A stretch of DNA of 64,000 nucleotides from Flavobacteriaceae bacterium UBA3611 (GTDB lineage: Bacteria > Bacteroidota > Bacteroidia > Flavobacteriales > Flavobacteriaceae): positions 1-64,000 of the forward strand of contig DFLU01000004.1 in assembly GCA_002375495.1 (NCBI GenBank), written 5' to 3'. Under the pieces are notes generated by a model. The model saw nothing but the letters and a program-made list of their open reading frames with translations, was not told the origin of the DNA and searched no databases. Shown piece after piece: positions 43,601-51,317 of this stretch (the stretch's first letter is position 1; every line of letters begins with the position of its first letter). The position numbers and the translations under genes were made by a program.

Positions 43601-43922
43601 TCGCTACATTTCGCATTAAAATGGTGAGCGACCAGAACATAAATAAAATGGTAAACGCACTAGCAAAAACCGACATCAGGTTAATAGTGAGTGCGATGTT
43701 TGAAGGATCCATAGCAAAAATTGAGAAGAATGCCCCCAGTAATTGATAGAGCGGTGCTCCTGGTGGGTGGCCTACTTCAAGGTTGCTTGCGGTTGTAATG
43801 TATTCACCTGCATCCCAAAAACTAGCGGTAGGTTCTACGGTAAGCCAGTAGGTGATGAGTGCTACGGCAAAGACAAACCAGCCGAGGATTTTATTCCATT
43901 TGTCGAAGTTGAAACTAGACAT
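40614..43922 (-). CDS. DUF2723 (GT117/TMEM260-type) membrane glycosyltransferase-like protein
   Basis: Protein of 1102 aa from the ATG at 43922 (MSSFNFDKWNKILGWFVF); an ATG 24 nt upstream is less likely. The N-terminus begins the DUF2723 domain, with SFWDAGEYITTASNLEVGHPPG carrying the acidic DxGE motif after the first helix, as in GT-C glycosyltransferases. About 11-12 helices (to about 480 and 560-680) are followed by a soluble region with C-terminal TPR-like helices (about 920-1050). The eukaryotic homologue TMEM260 is a protein O-mannosyltransferase; the bacterial acceptor is not known to me. Confidence 0.85.
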   Translation of the reverse strand: MSSFNFDKWNKILGWFVFAVALITYWLTVEPTASFWDAGEYITTASNLEVGHPPGAPLYQLLGAFFSIFAMDPSNIALTINLMSVFASAFTILFMFWSLTILMRNVASKHQELTKNTFIAILGSAAVGSLSFAFTDSFWYNAVEAEVYASAACILSILFYCALRWEREMNTPRGDRWLILIAFIVGLSFGIHFMGLLAIPAMGFLYYFKNYKTITLKNFIIANLVTVAILLFIFKLLLPYTMKLFSGFELFFVNSLGMPFNSGTIIAGILFIALFYFGLRYTRRKNLGQVNTLLLCVLFIFIGFSSWLMLPIRANAGTVINENNPNNARELLAYYNREQYPETHLFYGPLFTEMYAGLDPENPYKDDKPKYEKDETTGKYIIVNNYENASQNLDDSHKVIFPRMWSPEHNANYLEYTDGLDFTIKSDYRSEPRLVEAVANFKQAFKEGQVDKKEYNDFLQTYGQFFDIEPPTLLENLSYMFEFQFGYMYWRYFMWNFTGRQDDVQGELDDLHGNWLSGIDFIDELRLGSQDNLPSDVKYNKARNTYYFLPLILGVLGIVFHFKNDMKTFWVLLVLFLFTGLALKVYLNERPFEPRERDYALVGSFYVFAMWIGFGVYALYEMLKEYITPKIAIPLVVGVTMVASPVILAYQNWDDHDRSDRYTANSMGKMYLDSCDENAILFTIGDNDTFALWYAQNIEGYRQDVRIVNTSLFATDWYIDDMKKKAFESDPIPSQLTHDKYRFGTRDFLYYQETKEDTIDIKTWMNWVASDNPVTMVELESNQWAHTFPSKIIRIPVDKEAVLRNGIVAQKDADKIVPYIDINLKGNIIYKNRMMMLDVIANNNWERPIYFSGGSFGDDDYIWMKDYLQLEGVTYKLVPIRTPVDKGNPFDMGRVDAEKMYDIVMNFDWGNSGSPDIYHDTETRRNGITYRSNLARLAEALMNEDEMEKAEDILDLAMEKMPVDDFGYYSLLEPYVLGYYELDKRDKARNLYQQVVKIYQEKLLYYSGMKVKRQFMIADEIISDMEKYRGLVDILIVMDEESFARPEANKFNDYLKLFRHFYSEEEGMDMDEDLPTDREIENALDLPIDTVVQDNTDVEPEL

Positions 43923-44111
43923 GAAGGTATACGATTTTGTTGGCACGAATTTACTAATAAATATGTTTAATGGGGCTATTAAAAGAATGCTAACGTCTAG
44001 TTGGGCGCTTTATTTTGGGCAATTTGGGGGTGGAAAAAGGGACTACACCTTTTTTGAGGGCCATTTAGTCCCCATTGCATGTAAATTTTCCTATGTTTTT
44101 AAGTAAAATTG

Positions 44112-44142
44112 TTTGTACAAGTAAAAGATTGTACTAAATTTG
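44112..44142 (+). promoter_or_regulatory. Consensus Bacteroidota promoter of tRNA-Gln
   Basis: TTTG (44112-44115), 19-nt spacer, TAAATTTG (44135-44142): a perfect match to both consensus boxes with ideal spacing, 17 nt before the tRNA 5' end. Confidence 0.85.
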
Positions 44143-44159
44143 CATCCGCATTATGGAAT

Positions 44160-44232
44160 TGGCCCATGGTGTAACTGGCAACACGTCTGGTTTTGGTCCA
44201 GAAGAGTCTAGGTTCGAGCCCTAGTGGGCCAA
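44160..44232 (+). tRNA. tRNA-Gln (anticodon TTG)
   Basis: 73 nt. The acceptor stem TGGCCCA (44160-44166) pairs with TGGGCCA (44225-44231), with discriminator A. Anticodon stem TCTGG/CCAGA encloses the loop TTTTGGT, giving anticodon TTG at 44193-44195. The T arm contains GGTTCGAGCC. No CCA is encoded (the genome reads A-C-A after the stem). Confidence 0.96.
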
Positions 44233-44240
44233 CATTATTT

Positions 44241-44276
44241 AAAAAGTCCTTCAATTTATTTGTTGGACTTTTTTTT
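44241..44276 (+). terminator. Terminator of tRNA-Gln
   Basis: AAAAAGTCC (44241-44249) pairs with GGACTTTTT (44265-44273), followed by further T residues. Confidence 0.85.
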
Positions 44277-44313
44277 ATTATGTCTTTTGTTTTGAATCGG
44301 GGCGAGAAGTTTA

Positions 44314-44367
44314 TCCTGAGCGTTGCGCCGCAGTAGCAACAGTCGAAGGAAGCCCTAGTGGGCCAAC
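44314..44367 (+). repeat. REP-like element and 17-bp copy of the tRNA-Gln 3' end
   Basis: 44314-44350 is a small element with outer TCCT/AGGA and inner GTTGC/GCAAC complementarity, ending in AGTCGAAGGA. Directly after it, 44351-44367 (AGCCCTAGTGGGCCAAC) is an exact 17-bp copy of 44217-44233, the 3' end of tRNA-Gln. Such a duplication is what integration at a tRNA attachment site leaves, though no integrase is present. Confidence 0.75.
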
Positions 44368-44373
44368 TGAATT

Positions 44374-44399
44374 AACCCGAGCATCCGCTCGGGTTTTTT
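44374..44399 (+). terminator. Hairpin terminator
   Basis: AACCCGAGC (44374-44382) and GCTCGGGTT (44387-44395) form a perfect 9-bp stem with a 4-nt loop and a T tail on the plus strand. On the minus strand it lies just past the symporter stop but has a poor U tail. Confidence 0.8.
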
Positions 44400-44418
44400 G
44401 TTTTATATTTCGCTGTTT

Positions 44419-45915
44419 TTACTTTTCCTCGCTATTTACCGGTTTTGAGAAGAATTTTGACACTATCCAACCCATCAGCATTGCGATGGCAAATGAAGGG
44501 GCCAGAACGTCTAGTTTTTCAAAGTACACGCCTACCGTGTCTAGGTTCTGAAAAACGAATTTGAACAGGGGTACACATAAAAAACCCGTTACCATTGAAG
44601 CGATGGCACCATTCTCAGTATATCCTTTCCAGAAAAGGGAAAGTATGATAACAGGACAGAATGCAGCCGCAATGCCAGACCAACCAAAAATTATTACCCA
44701 GAACACTTGGCGGTCTGGTGAAACTATTGCCATTACCACGGCAATGATCAATGCTATAATAGCCATGGCTAAGGTAACCCATCTTGAGATGCGGGTTAGT
44801 TCGGTGTCTTTTAGTTCGGGTCTGAATATTTTTTGATAGAAATCACGAACTATGGCACTTGAGGCAATGACCAAGAGCGAATCTATGGTAGACATGATTG
44901 CTGATAGCACAATAGCAACAAATATGGCGACAAGGATAAGCGGTAAAAATTGCTCTGTCATCACGTTTAGTACATCTGCAGCGCCAACACCGAACACAGT
45001 TTCTGGATCTTGACCGCTTTCGGTAAAAAGTAGTCTTGCTAATATACCGATTGTCACCGCAGCCGCATCGGTTAATAAGGTAAAGAAGATTGCGACCCAT
45101 TTTCCTTTATCGATTTCGGCTTCACTTTTCACAGACATAAACCGAACGTATACTTGGGGAGAGCCTAAAAATCCTAATCCGATCATAGAAAAACCTAGGA
45201 TGGTAAATACATTCATCCAAATATCTTCATTGCCCCCCCAAATGTTTGTGAGTGCAGGGTCTATAGATTGCAGCCCTTCTACAAATCCACCTGAATAATC
45301 CATTGAAAAGAACACCACAATCGGGAGGAGTACCAAACCTGCAAACATTAACAATCCTTGGAACAAATCTGACCAGACCACCGCAACAAATCCGCCAATA
45401 AATATATACACTAAAACGATGACAAATCCAATGAGTATTCCCCAATAATAATTGATATCCATCAGTGATTCGAAAGCAATTCCCGTGGCATCAAGTTGTG
45501 AGCTTACATAAATGATAACAAAAATTGAGAGCACGCTTGCGGCTATAATTCGCAGTCTGTGGGTTTTGGTCTTGAAATGACTTTCGAGATAATCAGGAAC
45601 CGTTATCGAATTATAGCGGTCTGTACGCCGTTTAAATTTTTTAGCCATAAAGAACCAAGAAATAAAAACTCCCAATAACTCACCTAAGACTACCCAATAG
45701 GCTGAGATTCCTGCTAGTGCCCCCATTCCGGTAAGACCAATTAATAGCCATCCCGATTCTCCAGTAGCTCGAGCAGAAAAAGCTACTGCCCAATAACCAA
45801 TATTTTTTCCGCCCACATAAAAGTCGCTCATGCTTTTTATTCGCCTAGAGGCGAAAATCCCAATTAAAAATAAAATACTGACGTAGATGACAAGGGCAAC
45901 TATTTTAGCAATCAT
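44419..45915 (-). CDS. Sodium:solute symporter (PutP-like)
   Basis: Protein of 498 aa with 13 predicted helices, sodium:solute symporter family. The N-terminal FYVGGKNIGYWAVAFSARATGESGWLLIGLTG (given in part) and the GFLGSPQVYVRFMSVKS loop match the proline symporter PutP branch. It would import proline or a related solute with Na+ across the inner membrane. No proline dehydrogenase gene is nearby, so the substrate assignment is by family only. It is divergent from cysteine dioxygenase, with a 222-bp AT-rich spacer. Confidence 0.87.
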   Translation of the reverse strand: MIAKIVALVIYVSILFLIGIFASRRIKSMSDFYVGGKNIGYWAVAFSARATGESGWLLIGLTGMGALAGISAYWVVLGELLGVFISWFFMAKKFKRRTDRYNSITVPDYLESHFKTKTHRLRIIAASVLSIFVIIYVSSQLDATGIAFESLMDINYYWGILIGFVIVLVYIFIGGFVAVVWSDLFQGLLMFAGLVLLPIVVFFSMDYSGGFVEGLQSIDPALTNIWGGNEDIWMNVFTILGFSMIGLGFLGSPQVYVRFMSVKSEAEIDKGKWVAIFFTLLTDAAAVTIGILARLLFTESGQDPETVFGVGAADVLNVMTEQFLPLILVAIFVAIVLSAIMSTIDSLLVIASSAIVRDFYQKIFRPELKDTELTRISRWVTLAMAIIALIIAVVMAIVSPDRQVFWVIIFGWSGIAAAFCPVIILSLFWKGYTENGAIASMVTGFLCVPLFKFVFQNLDTVGVYFEKLDVLAPSFAIAMLMGWIVSKFFSKPVNSEEK

Positions 45916-45965
45916 TTAGGAAGATATTTTTGGTTACAATAAAGTTATTGTACTGAGTAAGCTAG

Positions 45966-45980
45966 TTTGTTTTAAACAAA
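45966..45980. promoter_or_regulatory. 15-bp inverted repeat between divergent genes
   Basis: TTTGTTT-T-AAACAAA is a perfect palindrome in the spacer between the symporter and cysteine dioxygenase genes. It could be an operator for either, but the region is AT-rich and chance is possible. Confidence 0.35.
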
Positions 45981-46137
45981 TTATGATATCTGACTTAAAA
46001 TTGAGAAAATACCCTTTTTTGAATAAAAAAATTCATTTTTAAGTAAAAAACTAAAAAAAAACAGCCAAAAATTGTAGAAAATCTAATTTTTTACTTATAC
46101 TCCCATATACTCCTCCGAGTATGTAATTTAAATACTT

Positions 46138-46728
46138 ATGAAGCTTATGAGCCATATCGAGTCGGTAGATGAGTTAGTGGAAACATTAGTACAAACGGAA
46201 CCCCGGGATTATGTCGCCATAGCCCAAATGCTTGACATTCCCTCTGGAGACTTGAAAGAGTATACCTTTTGGAAAGACAAAGGATATACAAGAAACTGCA
46301 TTGAGCGCACCGAAAATTTTGAATTGCTATTGTTGTGTTGGAACCCTGGTGACAGCACACCTATACATTGTCACGGAGAGCAACGTTGCTGGGTGTATCA
46401 AGTGACCGGTAAAATGGAAGAAGTATTATATAAAGAAAACGCAGAGGATGAATTGGTGAAGGATATTGAAAGAACGCTGGAGCCGGGAGATATCTGTTAT
46501 ATGGATGATTCTATTGGGTACCACACACTTCACAATATTTCAGACAAAAAATGCATGAGCTTGCACTTGTACGCAAAACCCATCGATTCTTGTACGTATT
46601 ATAGTAAAAAACGGGAGGAATTTATACCGAAAGAAATGTATTACCACAGCTATAAGGGAGAATTGGTGGACAACCCCAAATGGAAATCTAAAGGTAAAAC
46701 CGTTCATCGATCCATCAAACAGAATTAA
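46138..46728 (+). CDS. Cysteine dioxygenase
   Basis: Cupin non-haem iron enzyme oxidising cysteine to cysteine sulfinate, 196 aa. Fe ligands H77 and H79 (IHCHGEQRC) and H129 (GYHTLHN) are present. C84, five residues after the second His, and Y145 in SLHLY sit where mammalian CDO forms its Cys-Tyr crosslink, so this is the crosslink-capable type; most bacterial CDOs have Gly at the Cys position. An ATG three codons later (46147) is an alternative start. It is the only plus-strand gene here and converges with the halogenase gene 21 bp away. Confidence 0.92.
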   Translation: MKLMSHIESVDELVETLVQTEPRDYVAIAQMLDIPSGDLKEYTFWKDKGYTRNCIERTENFELLLLCWNPGDSTPIHCHGEQRCWVYQVTGKMEEVLYKENAEDELVKDIERTLEPGDICYMDDSIGYHTLHNISDKKCMSLHLYAKPIDSCTYYSKKREEFIPKEMYYHSYKGELVDNPKWKSKGKTVHRSIKQN

Positions 46729-46749
46729 TTTTTAGGTTAAGAAATTACC

Positions 46750-47994
46750 TCAAGTTTGTTTTGTGTTTTCTAAATCGATAACCCTAGCCAGGGTCTTTAC
46801 CAGCCTGTCGTGATTCTTCACAAACGGGTTGCTTTCATCCCAAACATATCCTGCCAATACCGAACAGATCTGTCGCTTAATTTCTGGATTGCCTGTTCCC
46901 TGAAAGAAAATTTTCTGCAAATTACCGGTATACCACTCTTTTACATACGTTCCAAAAACATCCACCCCATTTAAAATATAATCGGCATACTCAGTTTGCC
47001 AATCTACTCTTTCACCAGCATGTTGTTTGGCTATGAGCTTCGCGGCCCGCAAGCCACTTTCAGTTGCAAATGTTACCCCAGATGAGAATACGGGGTCTAA
47101 AAATTCTGCACTATTTCCGGTTAAAGCAAAACCTTTTCCGAAGAGTTTGGTCACCGATTTAGATACATTTTTTAAAGTAATGGGCTCAAATAAATAATCA
47201 CAGCCTTTAAAACGGGCGTAGTAGTGGTCTGATAACTGCATCATCTGTTGCAGTTTCTCGGTGGGGGTGCCTTTAAATGACGCTAGATATTCAGTAGGGC
47301 CTACATACCCGATACTGCATTTTCCGTTGGAAAAGGGGATGACCCAAAGCCATGTTTCGGTAGAAATTACATCAAATGTAATTAAAGTGCCTTCCACACC
47401 ATCTGGTCTGTTAACGTCTTCCACATGTGTAAAAATCGAGGAATGTGCTTCAATACGGGGTGTAGTTTCCAAGCTCAGCAAGCGTGGTAACACACGACCA
47501 TGGCCACTGGCGTCGATTATAAAACTTGCCTCTATGATTTCTTCAGAGCCGTCTGTGCTGCAAACAGTAGTTCGGGAGCTGCCATCATTAGCAAACGTTA
47601 CGGCAGTAACGGTAGTTTCAAAAGAAATAGGAACGCCTTTCGCTTCTAAATAGTCGGTTAGGGTCTTGTCAAAATGATCTCTTGGTACTTGCCACGTCCA
47701 AGTCCAGCCATCGGTAAAACTTTCAGCAAAATCAAAATGGCACACCGCATCACCTTTTATAAATCTGGCACCGAATTTTTTTTCAAAACCTTGTTTCTGA
47801 AGTGCTGCCAACAACCCTACTTCTTCAAAATGCTCCATGCATCTTGGCAATAAACTTTCACCAATTACAAACCGTGGAAACTTGTTCTTTTCAACCACAC
47901 GAATGGAAAGTCCCTTTTTTTGAAGGTAAGCTGCTGCTACACAGCCAGAAGGTCCGGCGCCAATAATTAAAACATCAAGTTTGGGGGTTGGCAT
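46750..47994 (-). CDS. Flavin-dependent halogenase of the flexirubin cluster
   Basis: FAD enzyme of 414 aa. The dinucleotide motif GAGPSG (12-17), GESLLP (45-50), the halogenase-type GWTWTWQVPR (96-105) and DPVFSSGVTFATESG near 310 match phenol-type FADH2 halogenases rather than simple reductases. In such enzymes HOCl is made at the flavin and passed to an aromatic ring. It is divergent from tyrosine ammonia-lyase across 98 bp, and chlorinated flexirubins are known, so it probably chlorinates the aryl ring of the pigment. A flavin reductase partner is not in the window. Alternative: a related FAD monooxygenase. Confidence 0.8.
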   Translation of the reverse strand: MPTPKLDVLIIGAGPSGCVAAAYLQKKGLSIRVVEKNKFPRFVIGESLLPRCMEHFEEVGLLAALQKQGFEKKFGARFIKGDAVCHFDFAESFTDGWTWTWQVPRDHFDKTLTDYLEAKGVPISFETTVTAVTFANDGSSRTTVCSTDGSEEIIEASFIIDASGHGRVLPRLLSLETTPRIEAHSSIFTHVEDVNRPDGVEGTLITFDVISTETWLWVIPFSNGKCSIGYVGPTEYLASFKGTPTEKLQQMMQLSDHYYARFKGCDYLFEPITLKNVSKSVTKLFGKGFALTGNSAEFLDPVFSSGVTFATESGLRAAKLIAKQHAGERVDWQTEYADYILNGVDVFGTYVKEWYTGNLQKIFFQGTGNPEIKRQICSVLAGYVWDESNPFVKNHDRLVKTLARVIDLENTKQT

Positions 47995-47996
47995 AT

Positions 47997-48026
47997 TTTG
48001 ACACCAGCTTTTATATTGTTACTTTG
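47997..48026 (+). promoter_or_regulatory. Promoter of the pigment operon
   Basis: TTTG (47997-48000), 18 nt, then TTACTTTG (48019-48026), one mismatch to TAnnTTTG. It is followed by a leader of about 60 nt to the ammonia-lyase ATG. Confidence 0.5.
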
Positions 48027-48092
48027 CAAGTCAAATTAACAAATTCGATCTAGTTAGACTACAAATATCGAACAAAAAGCAGTGCAACGCGC

Positions 48093-49625
48093 ATGATTAT
48101 ACTGAAGGGGACATTAGGGATTAACGATTTCAAAAAAATCATTCTCCAGGGCGAACCTATTTCAATGGCTGAAGAAACACTTGAAACTGTCGCCGATAGC
48201 TTTACTTTTTTAAAGGAATTTTCAGAAAATAAAATTATTTACGGTGTCAATACAGGCTTTGGCCCAATGGCACAGTATAAAATAAAAGACCAACAACGTA
48301 TTGCCCTTCAGTACAACCTAATACGAAGCCATGCGTCTGGAAGCGGCAAACCTATCGCTCCAGAATATATTAAGGCCAGCTTATTAGCACGGCTCAATAC
48401 CCTAAGTTTAGGCTTTAGCGGGATACATCCTTCGGCGGTAGACTTGATGGCTACGCTAATTAACCGCAACATACTTCCCGTAATTTATGAACATGGCGGC
48501 GTGGGTGCGAGTGGAGATTTAGTGCAATTGGCCCATGTTGCCCTTACCTTAATTGGCGAAGGGGAAGTCTATTACAACGGCAAGTTAATGTCTACCTCCA
48601 AAGTATTTCAAAAAGAGGGACTTACCCCGATTTCTGTAGAGCTACGCGAAGGATTGGCCCTAATGAACGGGACTTCTGTGATGAGCGGTGTCGGAATGGT
48701 AAATACCATACGTACCCGTAACTTACTGCATTGGATGGTACAAGCTTCTTCGGCAATAAACGAAATAGTACAGGCATATGACGACCACCTTTCGGAAGAA
48801 CTCAATGCCTCCAAAAAACATAAGGGGCAGCGCGAGATTGCTGAACAAATGCGGCAGCATTTAAACGACAGCAAACTTACCAGAAAGCGGGAACACCATT
48901 TGTACAACGGACTCCAAACGGGTGATGTTTTTGAAGAGAAAGTACAAGAATATTATTCGTTACGTTGTGTGCCGCAAATCCTCGGGCCAGTGCTAGATAC
49001 CTTGAATAATGTTGAAAAAATACTCGTAGAAGAGGTGAACTCGGCAAACGACAACCCCATTATAGATTTAAAGACGCGCCAAGTGTATCACGGCGGAAAT
49101 TTTCACGGTGACTACGTATCGCTTGAAATGGACAAACTGAAAATCGTTGTGACCAAAATGACGATGTTGGCCGAACGACAATTAAATTACCTGCTCAACC
49201 CAAAACTGAACGACATGCTGCCTCCATTTGTAAATCTAGGTACGTTGGGGCTTAACTTCGGGATGCAAGGAGCACAATTTACTGCCACGTCTACTACAGC
49301 CGAAAACCAAATGCTCAGCAACCCGATGTACGTGCATAGTATTCCGAATAACAACGACAATCAAGATATTGTAAGTATGGGGGCCAATGCGGCACTGGCC
49401 ACGGGTAAAGTAATAGAAAACGGGTATGAGGTGCTGGCCATAGAACTAATTACCATTGTGCAGGCCATCGAATATTTGGGCGTTCAGGACAAAGTTTCTA
49501 CAGCAACACACACATTTTTTAAAGAAATTCGTAAACTAGTTCCTGCATTTTCCGAAGATGAAGTGCTCTATCCGCATGTTAAAAGTGTAAAAGAATTTTT
49601 ATTAAAATCTGAATCGGCATCATGA
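48093..49625 (+). CDS. Tyrosine ammonia-lyase (HAL/PAL/TAL family)
   Basis: MIO enzyme of 510 aa; the cofactor forms from A139-S140-G141 in GGVGASGDLVQL. Y50 (IIYGVNTGFGPMAQY) is the catalytic Tyr. The selectivity pair is S79-H80 (LIRSHASGSG), which looks like HAL, but the same SH pair and long identical blocks (MYVHSIPNNNDNQDIVSMG, YYSLRCVPQILGPVL) occur in the Flavobacterium johnsoniae enzyme FjTAL as I recall it, a selective tyrosine ammonia-lyase. In this cluster it makes 4-coumarate, the aryl starter of flexirubin. The next gene overlaps by 4 bp. Confidence 0.9.
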   Translation: MIILKGTLGINDFKKIILQGEPISMAEETLETVADSFTFLKEFSENKIIYGVNTGFGPMAQYKIKDQQRIALQYNLIRSHASGSGKPIAPEYIKASLLARLNTLSLGFSGIHPSAVDLMATLINRNILPVIYEHGGVGASGDLVQLAHVALTLIGEGEVYYNGKLMSTSKVFQKEGLTPISVELREGLALMNGTSVMSGVGMVNTIRTRNLLHWMVQASSAINEIVQAYDDHLSEELNASKKHKGQREIAEQMRQHLNDSKLTRKREHHLYNGLQTGDVFEEKVQEYYSLRCVPQILGPVLDTLNNVEKILVEEVNSANDNPIIDLKTRQVYHGGNFHGDYVSLEMDKLKIVVTKMTMLAERQLNYLLNPKLNDMLPPFVNLGTLGLNFGMQGAQFTATSTTAENQMLSNPMYVHSIPNNNDNQDIVSMGANAALATGKVIENGYEVLAIELITIVQAIEYLGVQDKVSTATHTFFKEIRKLVPAFSEDEVLYPHVKSVKEFLLKSESAS

Positions 49626-50353
49626 AAGTAGCACTTGTCACAGGGGGGTCTAGAGGTATTGGGCGCGCTATCAGCATTCAGTTGGCAGCAGACCATGGGT
49701 ACCATGTGCTTATCAATTTCCGCGGAAATAAAACTGCTGCAAAAGAAACGCTAACTATAATTGAAAACGATGGCGGTACAGGTGAATTGATTCCCTTTGA
49801 TGTGGGCAATGCAGATGAAACACAAAAAGCGCTGGCCTCTTGGCAAAAATCAAACCCTGACGCGGTTGTTGAAGTAATCGTTAATAATGCCGGGATTACG
49901 AAAGACGGACTGTTTGTGTGGATGAAGCCAGACGATTGGAAAACGGTTTTAGACACGAGTCTCAACGGATTTTTTAATGTGACCCAAGCCTTTTTGCAAC
50001 CCATGTTGTTGCAACGCTATGGGCGCATCATTAACATTGTTTCACTTTCGGGCCTTAAAGGAACTGCCGGACAAGTAAATTATGCCGCTGCCAAAGGCGC
50101 TATTGTTGCAGCTACAAAATCGTTGGCCCAAGAAGTGGCAAAAAGGAACGTTACAGTAAATGCGGTAGCACCCGGATTTATTGCCACCGATATGACAGCC
50201 GATTTAGACGAGGCAGAACTAAAAAAGTTAGTGCCACTCAATAGATTTGGTACTGCCGATGAAGTGGCGCATCTGGTCTCTTTTCTCAGCTCTAAAAAAG
50301 CCGCGTATATTACGGGAGAGGTGATCAACATCAATGGTGGAATCTATAGTTAG
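49622..50353 (+). CDS. 3-ketoacyl-ACP reductase (FabG-type) of the pigment pathway
   Basis: Short-chain dehydrogenase of 243 aa with TGGSRGIG (7-14), NNAG (88-91) and the catalytic Ser-Tyr-Lys (S141, Y154, K158 in YAAAK). NADPH-dependent reduction of the 3-keto group after each condensation is the expected role, the counterpart of ApeQ in aryl polyene synthesis. It is translationally coupled to the ammonia-lyase. A new promoter box follows it, before the acyltransferase. Confidence 0.93.
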   Translation: MKVALVTGGSRGIGRAISIQLAADHGYHVLINFRGNKTAAKETLTIIENDGGTGELIPFDVGNADETQKALASWQKSNPDAVVEVIVNNAGITKDGLFVWMKPDDWKTVLDTSLNGFFNVTQAFLQPMLLQRYGRIINIVSLSGLKGTAGQVNYAAAKGAIVAATKSLAQEVAKRNVTVNAVAPGFIATDMTADLDEAELKKLVPLNRFGTADEVAHLVSFLSSKKAAYITGEVININGGIYS

Positions 50354-50368
50354 TTCTTGAAATTCACG

Positions 50369-50376
50369 TAAATTTG
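50369..50376 (+). promoter_or_regulatory. Internal -7 box before the acyltransferase
   Basis: TAAATTTG matches TAnnTTTG exactly, 23 nt before the TTG start at 50400. No clear -33 box. It may give a second entry point for the long downstream operon. Confidence 0.5.
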
Positions 50377-50399
50377 CCGCCGGTAGGAAACCCTTCAAA

Positions 50400-51317
50400 T
50401 TGGCAGAAACAACACGAATCGATACGCAGCAAGAAAACACCTGGACGGGGAAGTCGAGAGGCACCGTTTTTGGATTCAAAGTATTTGTATTCTTTATCAA
50501 AAACTTCGGAACCCGCGCGGCATATCTGTTAATGCACTTGCCCATTCCTTACTTTTGCTTGTTTTCGCGTAACAACGTAAAAGGGCTCTGGTATTATTTC
50601 AGAAAACGATTACACTATTCTTGGTTGAAGAGTTCGGTTAGTATTTATAAAACTTATTATAATTTCGGACAAACATTGGTAGACAAAATCGCCATTCCCA
50701 TTGGGAATAAAGACAAGTACACGTATGAGTTTGATGGGGAAGAACATATTACTGAAATGTTAGCGTTGGGAGAAGGAGGTATCTTAATCAGTGCGCATGT
50801 GGGTAATTTTGAATTGGCGCAATACTTTTTTAAGCAACGCAACTTCGACACCGCCATCAGTATTGTGATTACAGACCAAGACCATGAGGATATTAAGGAG
50901 TATTTAGGGCAATTCACCAAGCGGGAACACGTAAACTTCATCATTGTAAAAGAAGACTTATCGCATATTTTTGAAATAAATGCCGCACTTGCCCAAAATC
51001 GTATTGTGTGTATTTCAGGCGATCGATTTCTAAACAAGGCAAAAACGCTAGAGGCTGAATTATTGGGTAAAAAGGCTAAATTTCCAATCGGTCCTTTTCA
51101 AATTGCCACACGATTGCAAGTACCCGTGCTTTTTGTCTATGTGATGCGCGAACCGAAACGCCACTACCATCTGTATGCCCGAAAAGTAAAGATTGAACGA
51201 AGGGATGCCCAAGATTTGTTGAACAAATTTGCAGATCATTTAGAACGGGTCGTGAAAAAATATCCGTTGCAATGGTTTAATTTTTACGACTTTTGGGGTG
51301 AACTGAATTCAAAATGA
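50400..51317 (+). CDS. Lysophospholipid/lipid A-type acyltransferase
   Basis: LPLAT-family acyltransferase of 305 aa from a TTG start; no in-frame ATG precedes the conserved domain. An N-terminal hydrophobic stretch (about 22-60) anchors it to the inner membrane. The active-site motif is HVGNFE (ISAHVGNFELAQYF), with downstream FPIGPFQIATRLQVPVLFVYVMRE. Such enzymes are constant members of flexirubin and aryl-polyene loci and are thought to move the polyene onto its lipid partner. It is fused to the next gene by a 4-bp overlap. Confidence 0.88.
   Translation: MAETTRIDTQQENTWTGKSRGTVFGFKVFVFFIKNFGTRAAYLLMHLPIPYFCLFSRNNVKGLWYYFRKRLHYSWLKSSVSIYKTYYNFGQTLVDKIAIPIGNKDKYTYEFDGEEHITEMLALGEGGILISAHVGNFELAQYFFKQRNFDTAISIVITDQDHEDIKEYLGQFTKREHVNFIIVKEDLSHIFEINAALAQNRIVCISGDRFLNKAKTLEAELLGKKAKFPIGPFQIATRLQVPVLFVYVMREPKRHYHLYARKVKIERRDAQDLLNKFADHLERVVKKYPLQWFNFYDFWGELNSK

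Noticed and set aside
44031..44072. GGGACTA/TAGTCCC inverted repeat upstream of the tRNA
   Set aside because: A 7-bp arm with a 20-nt loop and no associated signal; could be chance.
44160..44400. Integrated prophage or island at tRNA-Gln
   Set aside because: Only about 120 bp lie between the repeats and there is no integrase, so at most this is an empty or decayed attachment site.
46750..47994. Geranylgeranyl reductase-type FAD oxidoreductase
   Set aside because: The GWxWxxxxPR and DPVFSSGV motifs and position beside the pigment genes fit a flavin halogenase better, though biochemistry is lacking.
48093..49625. Histidine ammonia-lyase of a hut operon
   Set aside because: The SH selectivity pair alone would allow it, but no hutU, hutI or hutG is adjacent, and the gene overlaps a pigment ketoreductase and resembles FjTAL.
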